Shown here one piece after another: positions 45,507 to 54,110 of a stretch of DNA of 64,000 nucleotides (within the stretch, counting starts at the first letter, position 1; each line of letters begins with the position of its first letter). A model generated the notes under the pieces. That model saw only the letters and a list, made by a program, of their open reading frames with translations, made no database searches and was not told the origin of the DNA. This DNA comes from Shewanella pealeana ATCC 700345. GTDB lineage: Bacteria > Pseudomonadota > Gammaproteobacteria > Enterobacterales > Shewanellaceae. The stretch spans positions 2,231,001 to 2,295,000 of the forward strand of contig NC_009901.1 of NCBI RefSeq assembly GCF_000018285.1. The letters run 5' to 3'. The position numbers and the translations under genes were made by a program.

Positions 45507-45884
45507 TTATAGCTTGGTATTAAGTTGCTGCTGTATCGAAGCCGATAACTTATAGACCCACTTGTTGTAATTTCGGTGAACTTCACCGTCTTTATAATCT
45601 AAGTTAGTGCTATCGACATAATTGATATTGTAAAAGTTGTCATCATAACTGATACGAACATGAGCTTTATGGGATCTTACCGTGATATAGGCGTCAATCG
45701 TGTTGTTGTCGGCCTTAATCGGTGTCCAGCCTTTTGCTTTGCATCCTTGTATAATTGCCTGCTCAATGGATTGGGCACTATTTTGTGGGACTGGCTCATT
45801 GGCTAAGTTGACTAATTTTACAGAGGTACAACCCGATATAAATAGGGCGGCTAATAGTAAAAAAACCTTCTTGAATGGCTTCAT
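45507..45884 (-). CDS. small lipoprotein
   Basis: 125 residues. Lipoprotein signal peptide with lipobox ISGC (Cys 19). The mature domain of ~105 residues alternates helix (QSIEQAIIQGCKAKGWTPI) and strands (TIDAYITVRSHKAHVRISYD), suggesting a small alpha/beta periplasmic domain. AAAAGGTAG lies before the ATG. Function unknown. Confidence 0.75.
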   Translation of the reverse strand: MKPFKKVFLLLAALFISGCTSVKLVNLANEPVPQNSAQSIEQAIIQGCKAKGWTPIKADNNTIDAYITVRSHKAHVRISYDDNFYNINYVDSTNLDYKDGEVHRNYNKWVYKLSASIQQQLNTKL

Positions 45885-45939
45885 CAGATCTACCTTTTTA
45901 AGTTTAGTTCTATAACGTTCATATCTACAAAGAGGTACT

Positions 45940-46560
45940 TTAGCCCATTGCTAGCCAGAATCCTACACCTAGCATTAGGCTGCCAGCAATACGGTTCATC
46001 CACTTGATATTATCGCCACGGCTTAAGAATATTCTCAGACTCTTACCACCAGCGGCATAAGCCATCATACTGATGAACTCGGTGAAAAGAATGATACTGA
46101 CAAGGGTGATAAGCTGTGGAGCCACATCACGCTCAACGCTAATAAATGGCGGCAATAAAGAGACCATAAACGCCCACCCCTTAGGATTGGCGATTGCTGT
46201 GAAAAAACCTTGAGAGATAAGTTCAAGGTTACTGACGCGAGATATTTGCTGACCTTCGACAATGGCCATTTTGCCTTTCGAACGCCACATATTGACACCG
46301 ATATAGCATAAGTAGATCCCGCCTACCCATTTGAGCACGGAAAACAGTTCCGGGTAATTTAGCATGATGCTAGCAACCCCCATCACCGCAGCGACCGCCA
46401 CTAAGGCAACACCTACAAGCTCGCCCAGCATCATCCACAGGGTGCGGCGAAATCCAATACTCATGCCTAGCGTCATCGCTAACGTCATGCACATGCCTGG
46501 CGTGATAGAGACAAAAAAGAAGGTCGGAAGAAATACAGCTAATAAAGTTAAATCTGGCAT
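45940..46560 (-). CDS. LysE family amino-acid exporter
   Basis: 206 residues with six hydrophobic helices, the standard LysE/RhtB plan. The signature PTFFFVSITPGMCMTLAMTLGMSIG follows the first helix, and QGFFTAIANPKGWAFMVSLLP marks the central re-entrant region. It exports an amino acid or related metabolite. The ATG at 46560 (MPDLTLLAVFLP) is the normal family start although the frame is open to 46599. Monocistronic. Confidence 0.9.
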   Translation of the reverse strand: MPDLTLLAVFLPTFFFVSITPGMCMTLAMTLGMSIGFRRTLWMMLGELVGVALVAVAAVMGVASIMLNYPELFSVLKWVGGIYLCYIGVNMWRSKGKMAIVEGQQISRVSNLELISQGFFTAIANPKGWAFMVSLLPPFISVERDVAPQLITLVSIILFTEFISMMAYAAGGKSLRIFLSRGDNIKWMNRIAGSLMLGVGFWLAMG

Positions 46561-46680
46561 TTTTATATAAGTGAAACAGGTAAACAGGAAAAGGCGCACA
46601 GTGTAGAGAAGAAGTGACAGCTAGGATAGGGGGGCAAGAAAAGAAAAACCAGCCTGACGGCGGCTTTACACCAAAATGAG

Positions 46681-46938
46681 TTGGCCTTCGAATGAAGGCT
46701 GGTTACATTTTTCTTTGTATCGTTGCTATGGGATAGCCCGTTTGAACTTGTAGCTAAGTAGCTATTAATCGCCTCCAGCGGGGAATGTGCAGATACTTCT
46801 GCGAGACGCTGCAAGTACAACCCTGTAGCTCTGCGATGACATCCCTGTCATCGAAGCCCGCAGCTGTATCTACACTTGATAATTGGAGTAATCATTAGGT
46901 TGTAGAGTTTGAGTTTCTAACTAGGAAATGCCCCAAAG
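46681..46938. repeat. structured tandem repeat, copy 1
   Basis: About 258 bases. Core 46787-46875: outer arms GTGCAGATAC and GTATCTACAC; hairpin A with arms TACA/TGTA and loop ACCC (46816-46827); hairpin B with arms CGATGACA/TGTCATCG and loop TCCC (46834-46853). It opens with a GGCCTTC-gaat-GAAGGCT hairpin at about 46683-46700. No open frame is conserved between copies. Confidence 0.85.
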
Positions 46939-47200
46939 TTGGTTAGCCTTCGAATGAAAGCTTATTACATTTTCTCTGAGCTGTGGCTATGGGTAAGTGT
47001 GTTCTGCCTTGATGCTTCATGGTTATCAATCGCCTGCAGCGGGCGTATGTGCAGACACTGCTGCGAGACGCTGTGAATATGTCCCTATACGCTCTGCGGT
47101 TTCATCCATGAAACCGAAGCCCGCAGCCGTATCTGCACAGGATAATTGGTGCCCTTTTTTAGCTTCGTTATTTTGGTTCTAACTTGGAAATGCCCCAAAG
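46939..47200. repeat. structured tandem repeat, copy 2
   Basis: 262 bases. Core 47049-47138: outer arms GTGCAGACAC and GTATCTGCAC; hairpin A arms TATG/TATA with loop TCCC (47078-47089); hairpin B arms CGGTTTCA/TGAAACCG with loop TCCA (47097-47116). Arm sequences differ from copy 1 but pairing is kept. Confidence 0.85.
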
Positions 47201-47458
47201 TTGGTTAGCCTTGGAATGAAGGCTGATTACATTTATTTTTGGATTGGTGTTACTAAGTAGTGCGTTTGAACCTTTAAGTTCATGGTTATTAATCGCCTCC
47301 AGCGGGGTATGTGCAGATACTGCCGTGACACGCAGCAAGTCCGTCCCTGGAAGCTCGGCCATGACGTCCATGTCATGGACGGTCACGGCCGCATCTACAC
47401 TGGATAATTGGAGCCTTCTTTTGGTCGTGGTGGTTCAATTTCTAAATTGAAAATGCCC
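47201..47458. repeat. structured tandem repeat, copy 3
   Basis: About 258 bases. Core 47311-47400: outer arms GTGCAGATAC and GCATCTACAC; hairpin A arms TCCG/TGGA with loop TCCC (47340-47351); hairpin B arms CCATGACG/TGTCATGG with loop TCCA (47359-47378). Directly precedes the AT-rich nuclease cassette; the following 240 bases to 47701 show no gene. Confidence 0.85.
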
Positions 47459-47701
47459 CTTTGTGTGTTACTGGCGATAAGCAGTAATGATAAGTAGCAA
47501 GCCAGTTGACCTACTTTTGCTAATCGATATGTGACTGTTACTGACTACTTTAGATAAGACATCAATATCAATGCTCACTTTCATTTTTTTGTGCTCGTTT
47601 ATTCAGCGCGCCTCTGATAGAGTTCTTGTAAATCAATAGCTTTCCTTTAGCAAGGCTTAAGTAGTAGGTTTGTTAAATATCATGTTCATTAGGAGGTTAA
47701 T

Positions 47702-48517
47702 TTGGAACTTTGTGAAACTTCAAAAGATTATGAGTTACTAACCCAAAAGATATATAAAGCTATATTGGAGTCAGAAGGCGTCGAAAATCTTGAAGTAAAG
47801 CATGATGAGAAAGTTCGAGGTAAGTCTGGAGTAGAGCATCAAATTGATGTTTTTTGGGAGTATAAGTATGCAGGAGTGAGCCATAAGGTACTTATTGAAT
47901 GTAAGTATTATTCTAAAGCGGTCTCTCTTATTCATGCTAGAAATATGCTCGGGCTATTAAATGACATTCCAAATAGTCAAGGCTTACTGGTAACGACCCA
48001 AGGATTTCAATCTGGCGTTATCGACTTCTGCAACCACTATGAAATAAAATTGAAGCGAATTAGACCACCTAAAGGTTCTGATTGGGATGGCTGCATTCAA
48101 ATTGTGAATGTCAATGGTGTATTATATCAAAATCAATATTTGAACTTAGGTTTTTCCTTTGATGCTAGAGATGAGGGAACGAAGGCTTTCGTTGAGAACA
48201 ACGGGAAGGAAATATCATTTAATGCATATGATGTGACCGTTGAAGACGAAGGTGAAAAATATTTTATTGGTAAGTGGTTAGATAAAAAAATTGTTTCTAA
48301 TCTCGCTGAATTGGGCACACAAAGAGAGGAAGTAATCGAACCTGAGGACGCACATGTCATTTTATCTTCCGGTGATAAATTAAAACTACGTAATGTAAAA
48401 GTTCTTTGGGAACTAACAAAGCAAGATTTATCCTTATCAGTCGACGCTATGGATTTCGTACATGCTGTTTTAGAAGATTTTGGTTCAGGTGAAGTGGAAT
48501 ACACTTTAAACAAATAA
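47702..48517 (+). CDS. Mrr-like PD-(D/E)XK restriction endonuclease
   Basis: 271 residues. The N-terminal ~120 residues carry a Mrr_cat-type nuclease core: helix YELLTQKIYKAILESEGVEN, then EHQIDVFWEY (catalytic Asp49) and VLIECKYYSKAVS (E66-x-K68), then a Q-G-L-L-V-T-T strand. The C-terminal ~150 residues form an unrecognised domain, possibly for target recognition. The start is TTG at 47702, 5 bases from a perfect AGGAGG. Codon and base use are AT-rich, unlike the flanking genes. It is followed after 171 bases by the HerA/OLD pair. It probably cleaves DNA; target unknown. Confidence 0.8.
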   Translation: MELCETSKDYELLTQKIYKAILESEGVENLEVKHDEKVRGKSGVEHQIDVFWEYKYAGVSHKVLIECKYYSKAVSLIHARNMLGLLNDIPNSQGLLVTTQGFQSGVIDFCNHYEIKLKRIRPPKGSDWDGCIQIVNVNGVLYQNQYLNLGFSFDARDEGTKAFVENNGKEISFNAYDVTVEDEGEKYFIGKWLDKKIVSNLAELGTQREEVIEPEDAHVILSSGDKLKLRNVKVLWELTKQDLSLSVDAMDFVHAVLEDFGSGEVEYTLNK

Positions 48518-48626
48518 ACATAGCAAAAAAACACTGGGTTGGTACGTTTCACTCTACAGTTTTGGTATGGATTTCCATGCACTTTGTAGTTAATCGTATC
48601 GCAACTTATATAGGCGTTAAATGACC

Positions 48627-48656
48627 TTGCGCAACGTCACTTCACTCTAGTATAAA
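48627..48656 (+). promoter_or_regulatory. candidate promoter of the HerA-OLD pair
   Basis: TTGCGC (48627-48632) and TATAAA (48651-48656) are separated by 18 bases, about 30 bases before the HerA start. Weak -35, good -10. Confidence 0.4.
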
Positions 48657-48688
48657 ATACTCTGATAAATCAATAAGGAAGTTATAAA

Positions 48689-50341
48689 TTGACAACAACA
48701 TTAAGAGAACAAGCTTTAAAATTCGGTAGAATTAAAGAAGTTGACGGTAGCTCAATTATTCTTCACGCTGAGTTTTTAGAACGTGAATTTGAAGCTGTAA
48801 AACATTGTGCTGAGGTTGGTGCTTATGTTAATTGTGGCGGTGCGCACGGCAATACAATTTGTACTATCAGTAAGGTGCAAATCACAGAGGTTGAAAAAAC
48901 GAAAAGAGCCACTGATGGCTTCGAGATCGTTAGAGAAGAAAGAAAAGTTGTAACCCTTTCAATTTTAGGGTGTGCAGTAGCAGGTAAATTCAGTAGAGGT
49001 GTTAAACGCCTCCCTACGATCAATTGTGAAACATATTTTCTAAGCAGCAATCAAGTAAACCAATTGATCGGTATAGACATAGAAGAAGACCAAGAGCACT
49101 TTTGTGTCACGGATGAAAGCGATGACAATCAGACGTACTTAAATCTCGATAAACTCATGGGGCGTCATACTGCAATTCTGGGTACAACAGGAAGCGGAAA
49201 AAGTTGTACAGTTGCATCTATAGTCCAATCTATTTTGTCTAGTTATGAATGTCCTCGTATGCTTTTTTTTGATATTCACAATGAATATCCATCAGCATTT
49301 GGCTACAACGAAGACACACCGAATACAAATTTTAAAAATAGGACAAATGCTATTCCTTGGAACGATTTTACACTCCCGTATTGGTTTTTAGATTTAGAAG
49401 AGTTTATTGGCGTTTATAATCTCGATTTAGGATCTAATCAGAAAGCTATTATAAAGAAACTAATCACTAAATTAAAAGTCGCTGAAGTAAAAAAGCAGGA
49501 TATTAAAAAGATTGTTGTTTCGGCGGATACACCTGTGTTCTTTAATATTGACACACTGGTAAGTGAGATAGATGAAGAGAAAGAATCACAATCTACAGCC
49601 GCAAAGAAAGCTCCATATGAAAGTTTAACTTTGAAACTACAAGCTATTCGTCAAGATACAAGATATTCATTCCTACACAGTAAAATTGACTCTGAAACTT
49701 CAATAGCTGAGTATTTTGAATTTATTTTAGGGTTAGCAAAAAATGAAAGTTATCTTAATATACTTGATTTAAGTGGCTTACCAGCTGAAGTAAGAGCTGT
49801 GTGTGTAGGGGTTATATCAAGACTATGTTTTGATTTCAAATATTGGGATTTAGATCCTGAAAATATCCCTCTAAACTTAATCTTAGAAGAAGCACACACC
49901 TATATCCCAGAAGATAGTGATTTAAAGTTCAATATTTCAAAAGAGCGGGTTGAAAGAATTGCTAAAGAAGGCAGAAAATATGGTATTGGTTTGACGGTCG
50001 TAACTCAACGACCATCCAATGTTTCTACTACAGTATTATCTCAATGTGGTACGTACATAGCACTCCGACTTACCAATGACCTTGACCAAAATAAGATTAA
50101 GAGATTATTGCCTGATACATTGGCTGGTCAAGTAGATTTCTTACCCAGCCTTCGAGATGGTGAGGCATTCGTTTCTGGGGATTCAATTAATTTACCAAGA
50201 AAAGTTCAATTTCGAGTTCCTAACCCAATGCCTAGAAGTAATGATGTTAGGTACCATAAATCTTGGACGATAGGAAAGCCTAGCAATTTTTCACTAAAGG
50301 AATTAGTTGACTCTTGGCATAAACAGGATAAATCTAAGTGA
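48689..50341 (+). CDS. HerA-like DNA translocase ATPase
   Basis: 550 residues. An N-terminal HAS-barrel-like beta domain (~10-110) precedes a RecA/FtsK-type motor with Walker A GTTGSGKS (165-172), Walker B NLILEEAH (396-403) and a conserved VVTQRPSNVSTTVLSQCGTY (~438-457) that carries the arginine finger region. This is the HerA family of hexameric translocases, which pump DNA for partner nucleases. The start is TTG at 48689 with AAGGAAG upstream. The stop overlaps the OLD gene start by four bases (GTGA), so the two proteins are made together. AT-rich like its neighbours. Confidence 0.88.
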   Translation: MTTTLREQALKFGRIKEVDGSSIILHAEFLEREFEAVKHCAEVGAYVNCGGAHGNTICTISKVQITEVEKTKRATDGFEIVREERKVVTLSILGCAVAGKFSRGVKRLPTINCETYFLSSNQVNQLIGIDIEEDQEHFCVTDESDDNQTYLNLDKLMGRHTAILGTTGSGKSCTVASIVQSILSSYECPRMLFFDIHNEYPSAFGYNEDTPNTNFKNRTNAIPWNDFTLPYWFLDLEEFIGVYNLDLGSNQKAIIKKLITKLKVAEVKKQDIKKIVVSADTPVFFNIDTLVSEIDEEKESQSTAAKKAPYESLTLKLQAIRQDTRYSFLHSKIDSETSIAEYFEFILGLAKNESYLNILDLSGLPAEVRAVCVGVISRLCFDFKYWDLDPENIPLNLILEEAHTYIPEDSDLKFNISKERVERIAKEGRKYGIGLTVVTQRPSNVSTTVLSQCGTYIALRLTNDLDQNKIKRLLPDTLAGQVDFLPSLRDGEAFVSGDSINLPRKVQFRVPNPMPRSNDVRYHKSWTIGKPSNFSLKELVDSWHKQDKSK

Positions 50342-52173
50342 AAATTGATTCTATAAAGCTTTGTGGCTGGCGCTCATATGACTTAAATGGTATCCATATA
50401 GAGGGTTTGAAGTCAATGAACCTAATAATTGGGCCAAATAACTCTGGGAAATCTAATTTAGCCAAATATTTTTATTACTTAAAAAGTATAGCGTCGGAAG
50501 AATTATCTAAAGGTGGGGCCATTTCAGTGGCAACTGAACTTGATGAAAGTCAGACATGGAGTTGGAAAAAAGAAAAAATAGCCTGCGAGATTTTACTTTC
50601 AAGCGATAATGCATTTATAGATGAATCTAAGGCTTCATATAAAGTAAGTGAGCATCAGATTGCTCTTTCTTGTTGTCATGATGTTATCGCAAACACATCA
50701 GTTTTAAACATGAAGGTTGGAGGGAAACCAATTTTCAATGACAGTAATTTAATTTGTTCTGATCTAGAGAGCGAAAAGTGGGTTGACCCAACCGACGACA
50801 TAGCAGGGTTTAACGATAACAATTTTTATTGGAATCATTTCTTAAACTCAATGGTATTTGTTGATCCAATTCGTCACCACTCTAGAAATTCAGATAATTC
50901 TCAAAGCTACTATTTTGATGGTGCCTTAATCATTAAGGAGCTTAACAAGCTAAGAGTTGATAAAGCAAACCCGTCATATTGGGCTGGTTATAAAAAACAA
51001 ATTAAAGATTGGTTAACCGACATACTATCTGAAGTGGTAATTAATATCGACATTGTTGAAAATGAATTACGTCTTGAGTTTCAATCAGGCTTAACCTTTT
51101 CACTCGATGAGTTAGGAACAGGTGTTTCTCAAATTGTAATGTTGCTTTCACACCTTTGGATCAATAAAGATGTTCATTTAAATGTCTTTTTAGAAGAACC
51201 AGAAGCTAACTTGCATCCTGAATCAGTGGTTAAACTTGTCAATATATTCGAAAAAGAATTAGTGAACCATAGGTTTTTTATCACTACTCACTCACCTTCG
51301 CTAATTGACTGTATTAATGATAACTGGGCTGTGTACAGAACTTTAAAATCACAAAATGGGGCAAGTTCAATTACCCCAAATGACAATATAATCAAACACT
51401 ACGAAACATTAGATGCGTTGGGAGTAAAAGCATCTCAAATCCTTCAAGCCAATACCGTACTCTGGGTTGAAGGACCCAGTGACAGAATTTATTTGAAAAA
51501 GTTGATTGATATATTTTCAGATGGTGAATTGCAAGAGGGGAAAGACTATTCCTTCTTATATTTTGGAGGTACAAACCTAGCATCTTTCACTGTTCTTGAT
51601 GATTTGGATCAGAATCTGATCAATATTTTAAGCACAAGCAGAAAAGCTTATTTGATAACTGATTCTGATTGTTCTTCACAAACAAGCCGAGATAGCGAGA
51701 CTTTTAAAACTTATTTAAGCTCTATGCTAGGTAGAGTTCAAGCTGCTAATGCTGACAATACAGGTTTAGATTCATCTGTAGAAGATTATGTAAAAGTTTG
51801 GATTACGGAAGGTCGTGAAATTGAAAATTATATCTGTAAGGACTTGTTATTTGGGGTTTTAACGGAGCAAGGATTCAAACGTGAGTCGATCGGTAAAGGT
51901 GAAGAACGAAAGGAGCTGGAATTAACTATTACTCAATCATCTGATTTTATTTTTGAAAAGTTTAATTCATTCGACAAAGCTATTTCCGATTATTATCAAT
52001 ATCAAGATCAAACTCTGCTTGATGAATCGACAATTAAAAACATCGCTTTAAGTTATGCAAATAAGAAAGTTCCGATTGCGAAAGCAATAGTTAAAAAATT
52101 AACAAAGACTCATTGCTCAATACTTGATCTAGAAAGTCAGATGGAACATTTGGTTGCGTTTATTAATAAATAA
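50338..52173 (+). CDS. OLD-family ATP-dependent nuclease (AAA + TOPRIM)
   Basis: 611 residues. The SMC/ABC-like ATPase half has Walker A GPNNSGKS (32-39), a degenerate signature DELGTGVSQIVMLL (~258-270), Walker B VFLEEPEANLHPES (283-296) and the H-loop TTHSPSLID (His 318). The TOPRIM half (~370-450) has VLWVEGPSDRIYLKK (Glu 378) and LITDSDCSS (Asp 442, Asp 444), the metal-binding residues of OLD nucleases. A helical C-terminal domain follows. Start GTG at 50338 overlaps the HerA stop. No UvrD helicase neighbour, so this is not Gabija. Last gene of the cassette. Confidence 0.88.
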   Translation: MKIDSIKLCGWRSYDLNGIHIEGLKSMNLIIGPNNSGKSNLAKYFYYLKSIASEELSKGGAISVATELDESQTWSWKKEKIACEILLSSDNAFIDESKASYKVSEHQIALSCCHDVIANTSVLNMKVGGKPIFNDSNLICSDLESEKWVDPTDDIAGFNDNNFYWNHFLNSMVFVDPIRHHSRNSDNSQSYYFDGALIIKELNKLRVDKANPSYWAGYKKQIKDWLTDILSEVVINIDIVENELRLEFQSGLTFSLDELGTGVSQIVMLLSHLWINKDVHLNVFLEEPEANLHPESVVKLVNIFEKELVNHRFFITTHSPSLIDCINDNWAVYRTLKSQNGASSITPNDNIIKHYETLDALGVKASQILQANTVLWVEGPSDRIYLKKLIDIFSDGELQEGKDYSFLYFGGTNLASFTVLDDLDQNLINILSTSRKAYLITDSDCSSQTSRDSETFKTYLSSMLGRVQAANADNTGLDSSVEDYVKVWITEGREIENYICKDLLFGVLTEQGFKRESIGKGEERKELELTITQSSDFIFEKFNSFDKAISDYYQYQDQTLLDESTIKNIALSYANKKVPIAKAIVKKLTKTHCSILDLESQMEHLVAFINK

Positions 52174-52866
52174 CATAATCGGTATAGGCCATTTAATCAG
52201 GTAGTCGGAGGTATCTAGCCTCCTCACCACAGGGCGGTCCATTTAGAACACCTAACTAAACTTTCTGGTTAGCTTCTTATTTCGAGAGTGAGCTGCGCTC
52301 AATTAATTAGTGAACATAATCCCGCTTTCTTAAGATAGTCATTACTTATGATGATGTGAAGCGTAAGTTTTAGAGCTTAAGCACTAATCCGTTTATGTCC
52401 AAAAGTGAGTTAAGAGAGCTTTACACCTTTAGTCATCAACTGAAAAGCTAGTAGATCATACTAGGCTAACAGAAAACACCTATTCCCCATCGAAGTTGCC
52501 GAAGGTATTGAAGTCAATCGCGTGAGCGAGGCAGGATGCCGAGGTAGCCTTAGTAGAGCCATGGACGGCGATTCTGAGGCGATAGCGATTGTCGAAAATA
52601 ATTGAGGCTCGTATCTAATGCATGTAACTTCGTCGGGGCGTCATGGTGGATGCAAGGAGGATAAGGACGAGCAGTCCTCCTTCTGGGGTGTGGGCGAAGC
52701 GCCACGACTTTTATCAAGCACCCTTGATTGCTTAAAACGCTTTAGAGGTTTTCGAACTAAAAGCTTTAAGTCACTTTTGCCCAGAAACAAGTCAGCTAAT
52801 GCAGAATGTATCGTATAAGCATAACTTTTTAAAAAGCTCGAATCTCACCTCGAAGGTCGACGCTTT
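52174..52866. other. long intergenic region after the nuclease cassette
   Basis: About 690 bases with no supported gene. Short GC-richer inverted repeats occur (for example around 52660-52690, GGAGGATAAGGACGAGCAGTCCTCC). The region 52500-52720 has the base composition of the core genome again, so the right border of the AT-rich cassette lies near 52180-52480. Confidence 0.45.
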
Positions 52867-52950
52867 CACGAAGAACAAGAAGAACACAAAGAATGCCAAG
52901 GTAAAGAGTCTACTAGACCTTGGTTGTTGCTTTTCTCCGTGAGCTTCGTG
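52867..52950. repeat. nested palindromic element downstream of hppD
   Basis: Outer arms CACGAAG (52867-52873) and CTTCGTG (52944-52950) enclose inner arms CCAAGGT (52896-52902) and ACCTTGG (52917-52923). It sits about 30 bases after the hppD stop on the minus strand and may end that transcript. Confidence 0.65.
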
Positions 52951-52980
52951 TCCTCTGTGGTGAATTGCTTTATCTACTAT

Positions 52981-54021
52981 TTAAAGCACGCCACGGCGCT
53001 TTTGATCACGCTCAATCGACTCAAACAGTGCGGTAAAGTTACCTTCACCGAAGCCGAGATTATTTTTACGCTGGATGATCTCGATAAAAATTGGCCCAAA
53101 AAGATTCTTAGTAAAGATCTGCAGTAGGTAACCATCTTCATCGCCGTCGACCAGAATTTGGTGATGCTTAATGCGGTCACGATCTTCGGTTACCTGTGGC
53201 AACTTGTCGAAAATGGTGTCGTAATACTCAGGAATAATATCTAAGGTTTGAATCGATGTGCCTTCCATCGCATCGAGTGAACCAACAATATCGCGGCTTC
53301 TAAAGGCAAGGTGCTGTACACCTGGACCGTCGTATTCACGTAAGTATTCATCAATCTGATTTTTGTCGTTGCCTTTACCTTCGTTGATCGGAATACAGAA
53401 GCTGCCATCGGGTGAGCGCAGCGCGTAAGAGATAAGCGCGGTTTGCGAGCCTTTAATGTCAAAGTAACGCACTTCGGTAAAGCCAAAGATATCTTTATAG
53501 AAATTTGACCAGTACTCCATGGTGCCTTTGTAGACATTGTTGGTAAGGTGGTCGACTTCGATAAAGCCTTTCTCCTCAACAATAACTTGCTCGTCTAGAT
53601 CGTCAAAATCTGTGGCATAGATATTATCGTTTTCGCCGAAGGTATCGATAAAGTAAATTAAGCTATCGCCAATGCCATAAATTGCAGGGTAAGGCATATC
53701 TTTTGCTGCATCATCTGCAGGTTTTGCACCACGAGCAACGGCATTTTCGAACGCAAATTGGGCGTCTTCTACACGCCAGCCCATTGAACATATTGCCGGA
53801 CCATGGCTCTTGGCAAACTCTGCTGAAAACCCTTTACGTTCGGTATTCAATAGAAAGTTAATATCGTTTTGTTTGTAGTACAAAATCTCTTTGGACTTTG
53901 ACTTTTTCAACAATGAAAAGCCGAAATCAATAAAGACCTGATGCATAAAGTCTTGTTCGGGTGTTGCAAACTCAGTGAATTCGATACCGAGTAGACCCAG
54001 TGGGTTTTGTTCGCTTGCCAT
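52981..54021 (-). CDS. hppD: 4-hydroxyphenylpyruvate dioxygenase
   Basis: 346 residues. A Fe(II) vicinal-oxygen-chelate enzyme converting 4-hydroxyphenylpyruvate to homogentisate in tyrosine degradation. It starts MASEQNPLGLLGIEFTEFAT and has EVDHLTNNV (first iron-ligand His), GPGVQHLAFRSRDI (second His) and LLQIFTKNLFGPIFIEIIQR (ligand Glu plus the C-terminal gate). The ATG at 54021 follows AGAGGATA; a TTG at 54039 is in frame. hmgA lies 89 bases upstream on the same strand and the two are probably one operon under the divergent LysR gene. Confidence 0.96.
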   Translation of the reverse strand: MASEQNPLGLLGIEFTEFATPEQDFMHQVFIDFGFSLLKKSKSKEILYYKQNDINFLLNTERKGFSAEFAKSHGPAICSMGWRVEDAQFAFENAVARGAKPADDAAKDMPYPAIYGIGDSLIYFIDTFGENDNIYATDFDDLDEQVIVEEKGFIEVDHLTNNVYKGTMEYWSNFYKDIFGFTEVRYFDIKGSQTALISYALRSPDGSFCIPINEGKGNDKNQIDEYLREYDGPGVQHLAFRSRDIVGSLDAMEGTSIQTLDIIPEYYDTIFDKLPQVTEDRDRIKHHQILVDGDEDGYLLQIFTKNLFGPIFIEIIQRKNNLGFGEGNFTALFESIERDQKRRGVL

Positions 54022-54110
54022 TGTTATATCCTCTGTCAATTTGTTGCTACATACCAGCCACTCTGTCGATGGCTTCTGATGATGGCTTAAAGTCTTGAAA
54101 AATCGTTTTG

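Noticed and set aside
46997..47450. Small open frames (e.g. 46997-47182, 47244-47450) in the repeat region
   Set aside because: They fall inside the structured repeats and are not conserved in frame between the three copies.
48590..48625. Integron attC-like sequence (…AGGCGTTAAATG…) before the HerA gene
   Set aside because: Only one half-site-like motif; I could not find the partner R-box or a complementary arm, and there is no integrase.
50338..52173. Gabija (GajA) assignment for the OLD-family gene
   Set aside because: GajA is paired with a UvrD-like helicase GajB; no such gene is adjacent, the partner here is HerA.
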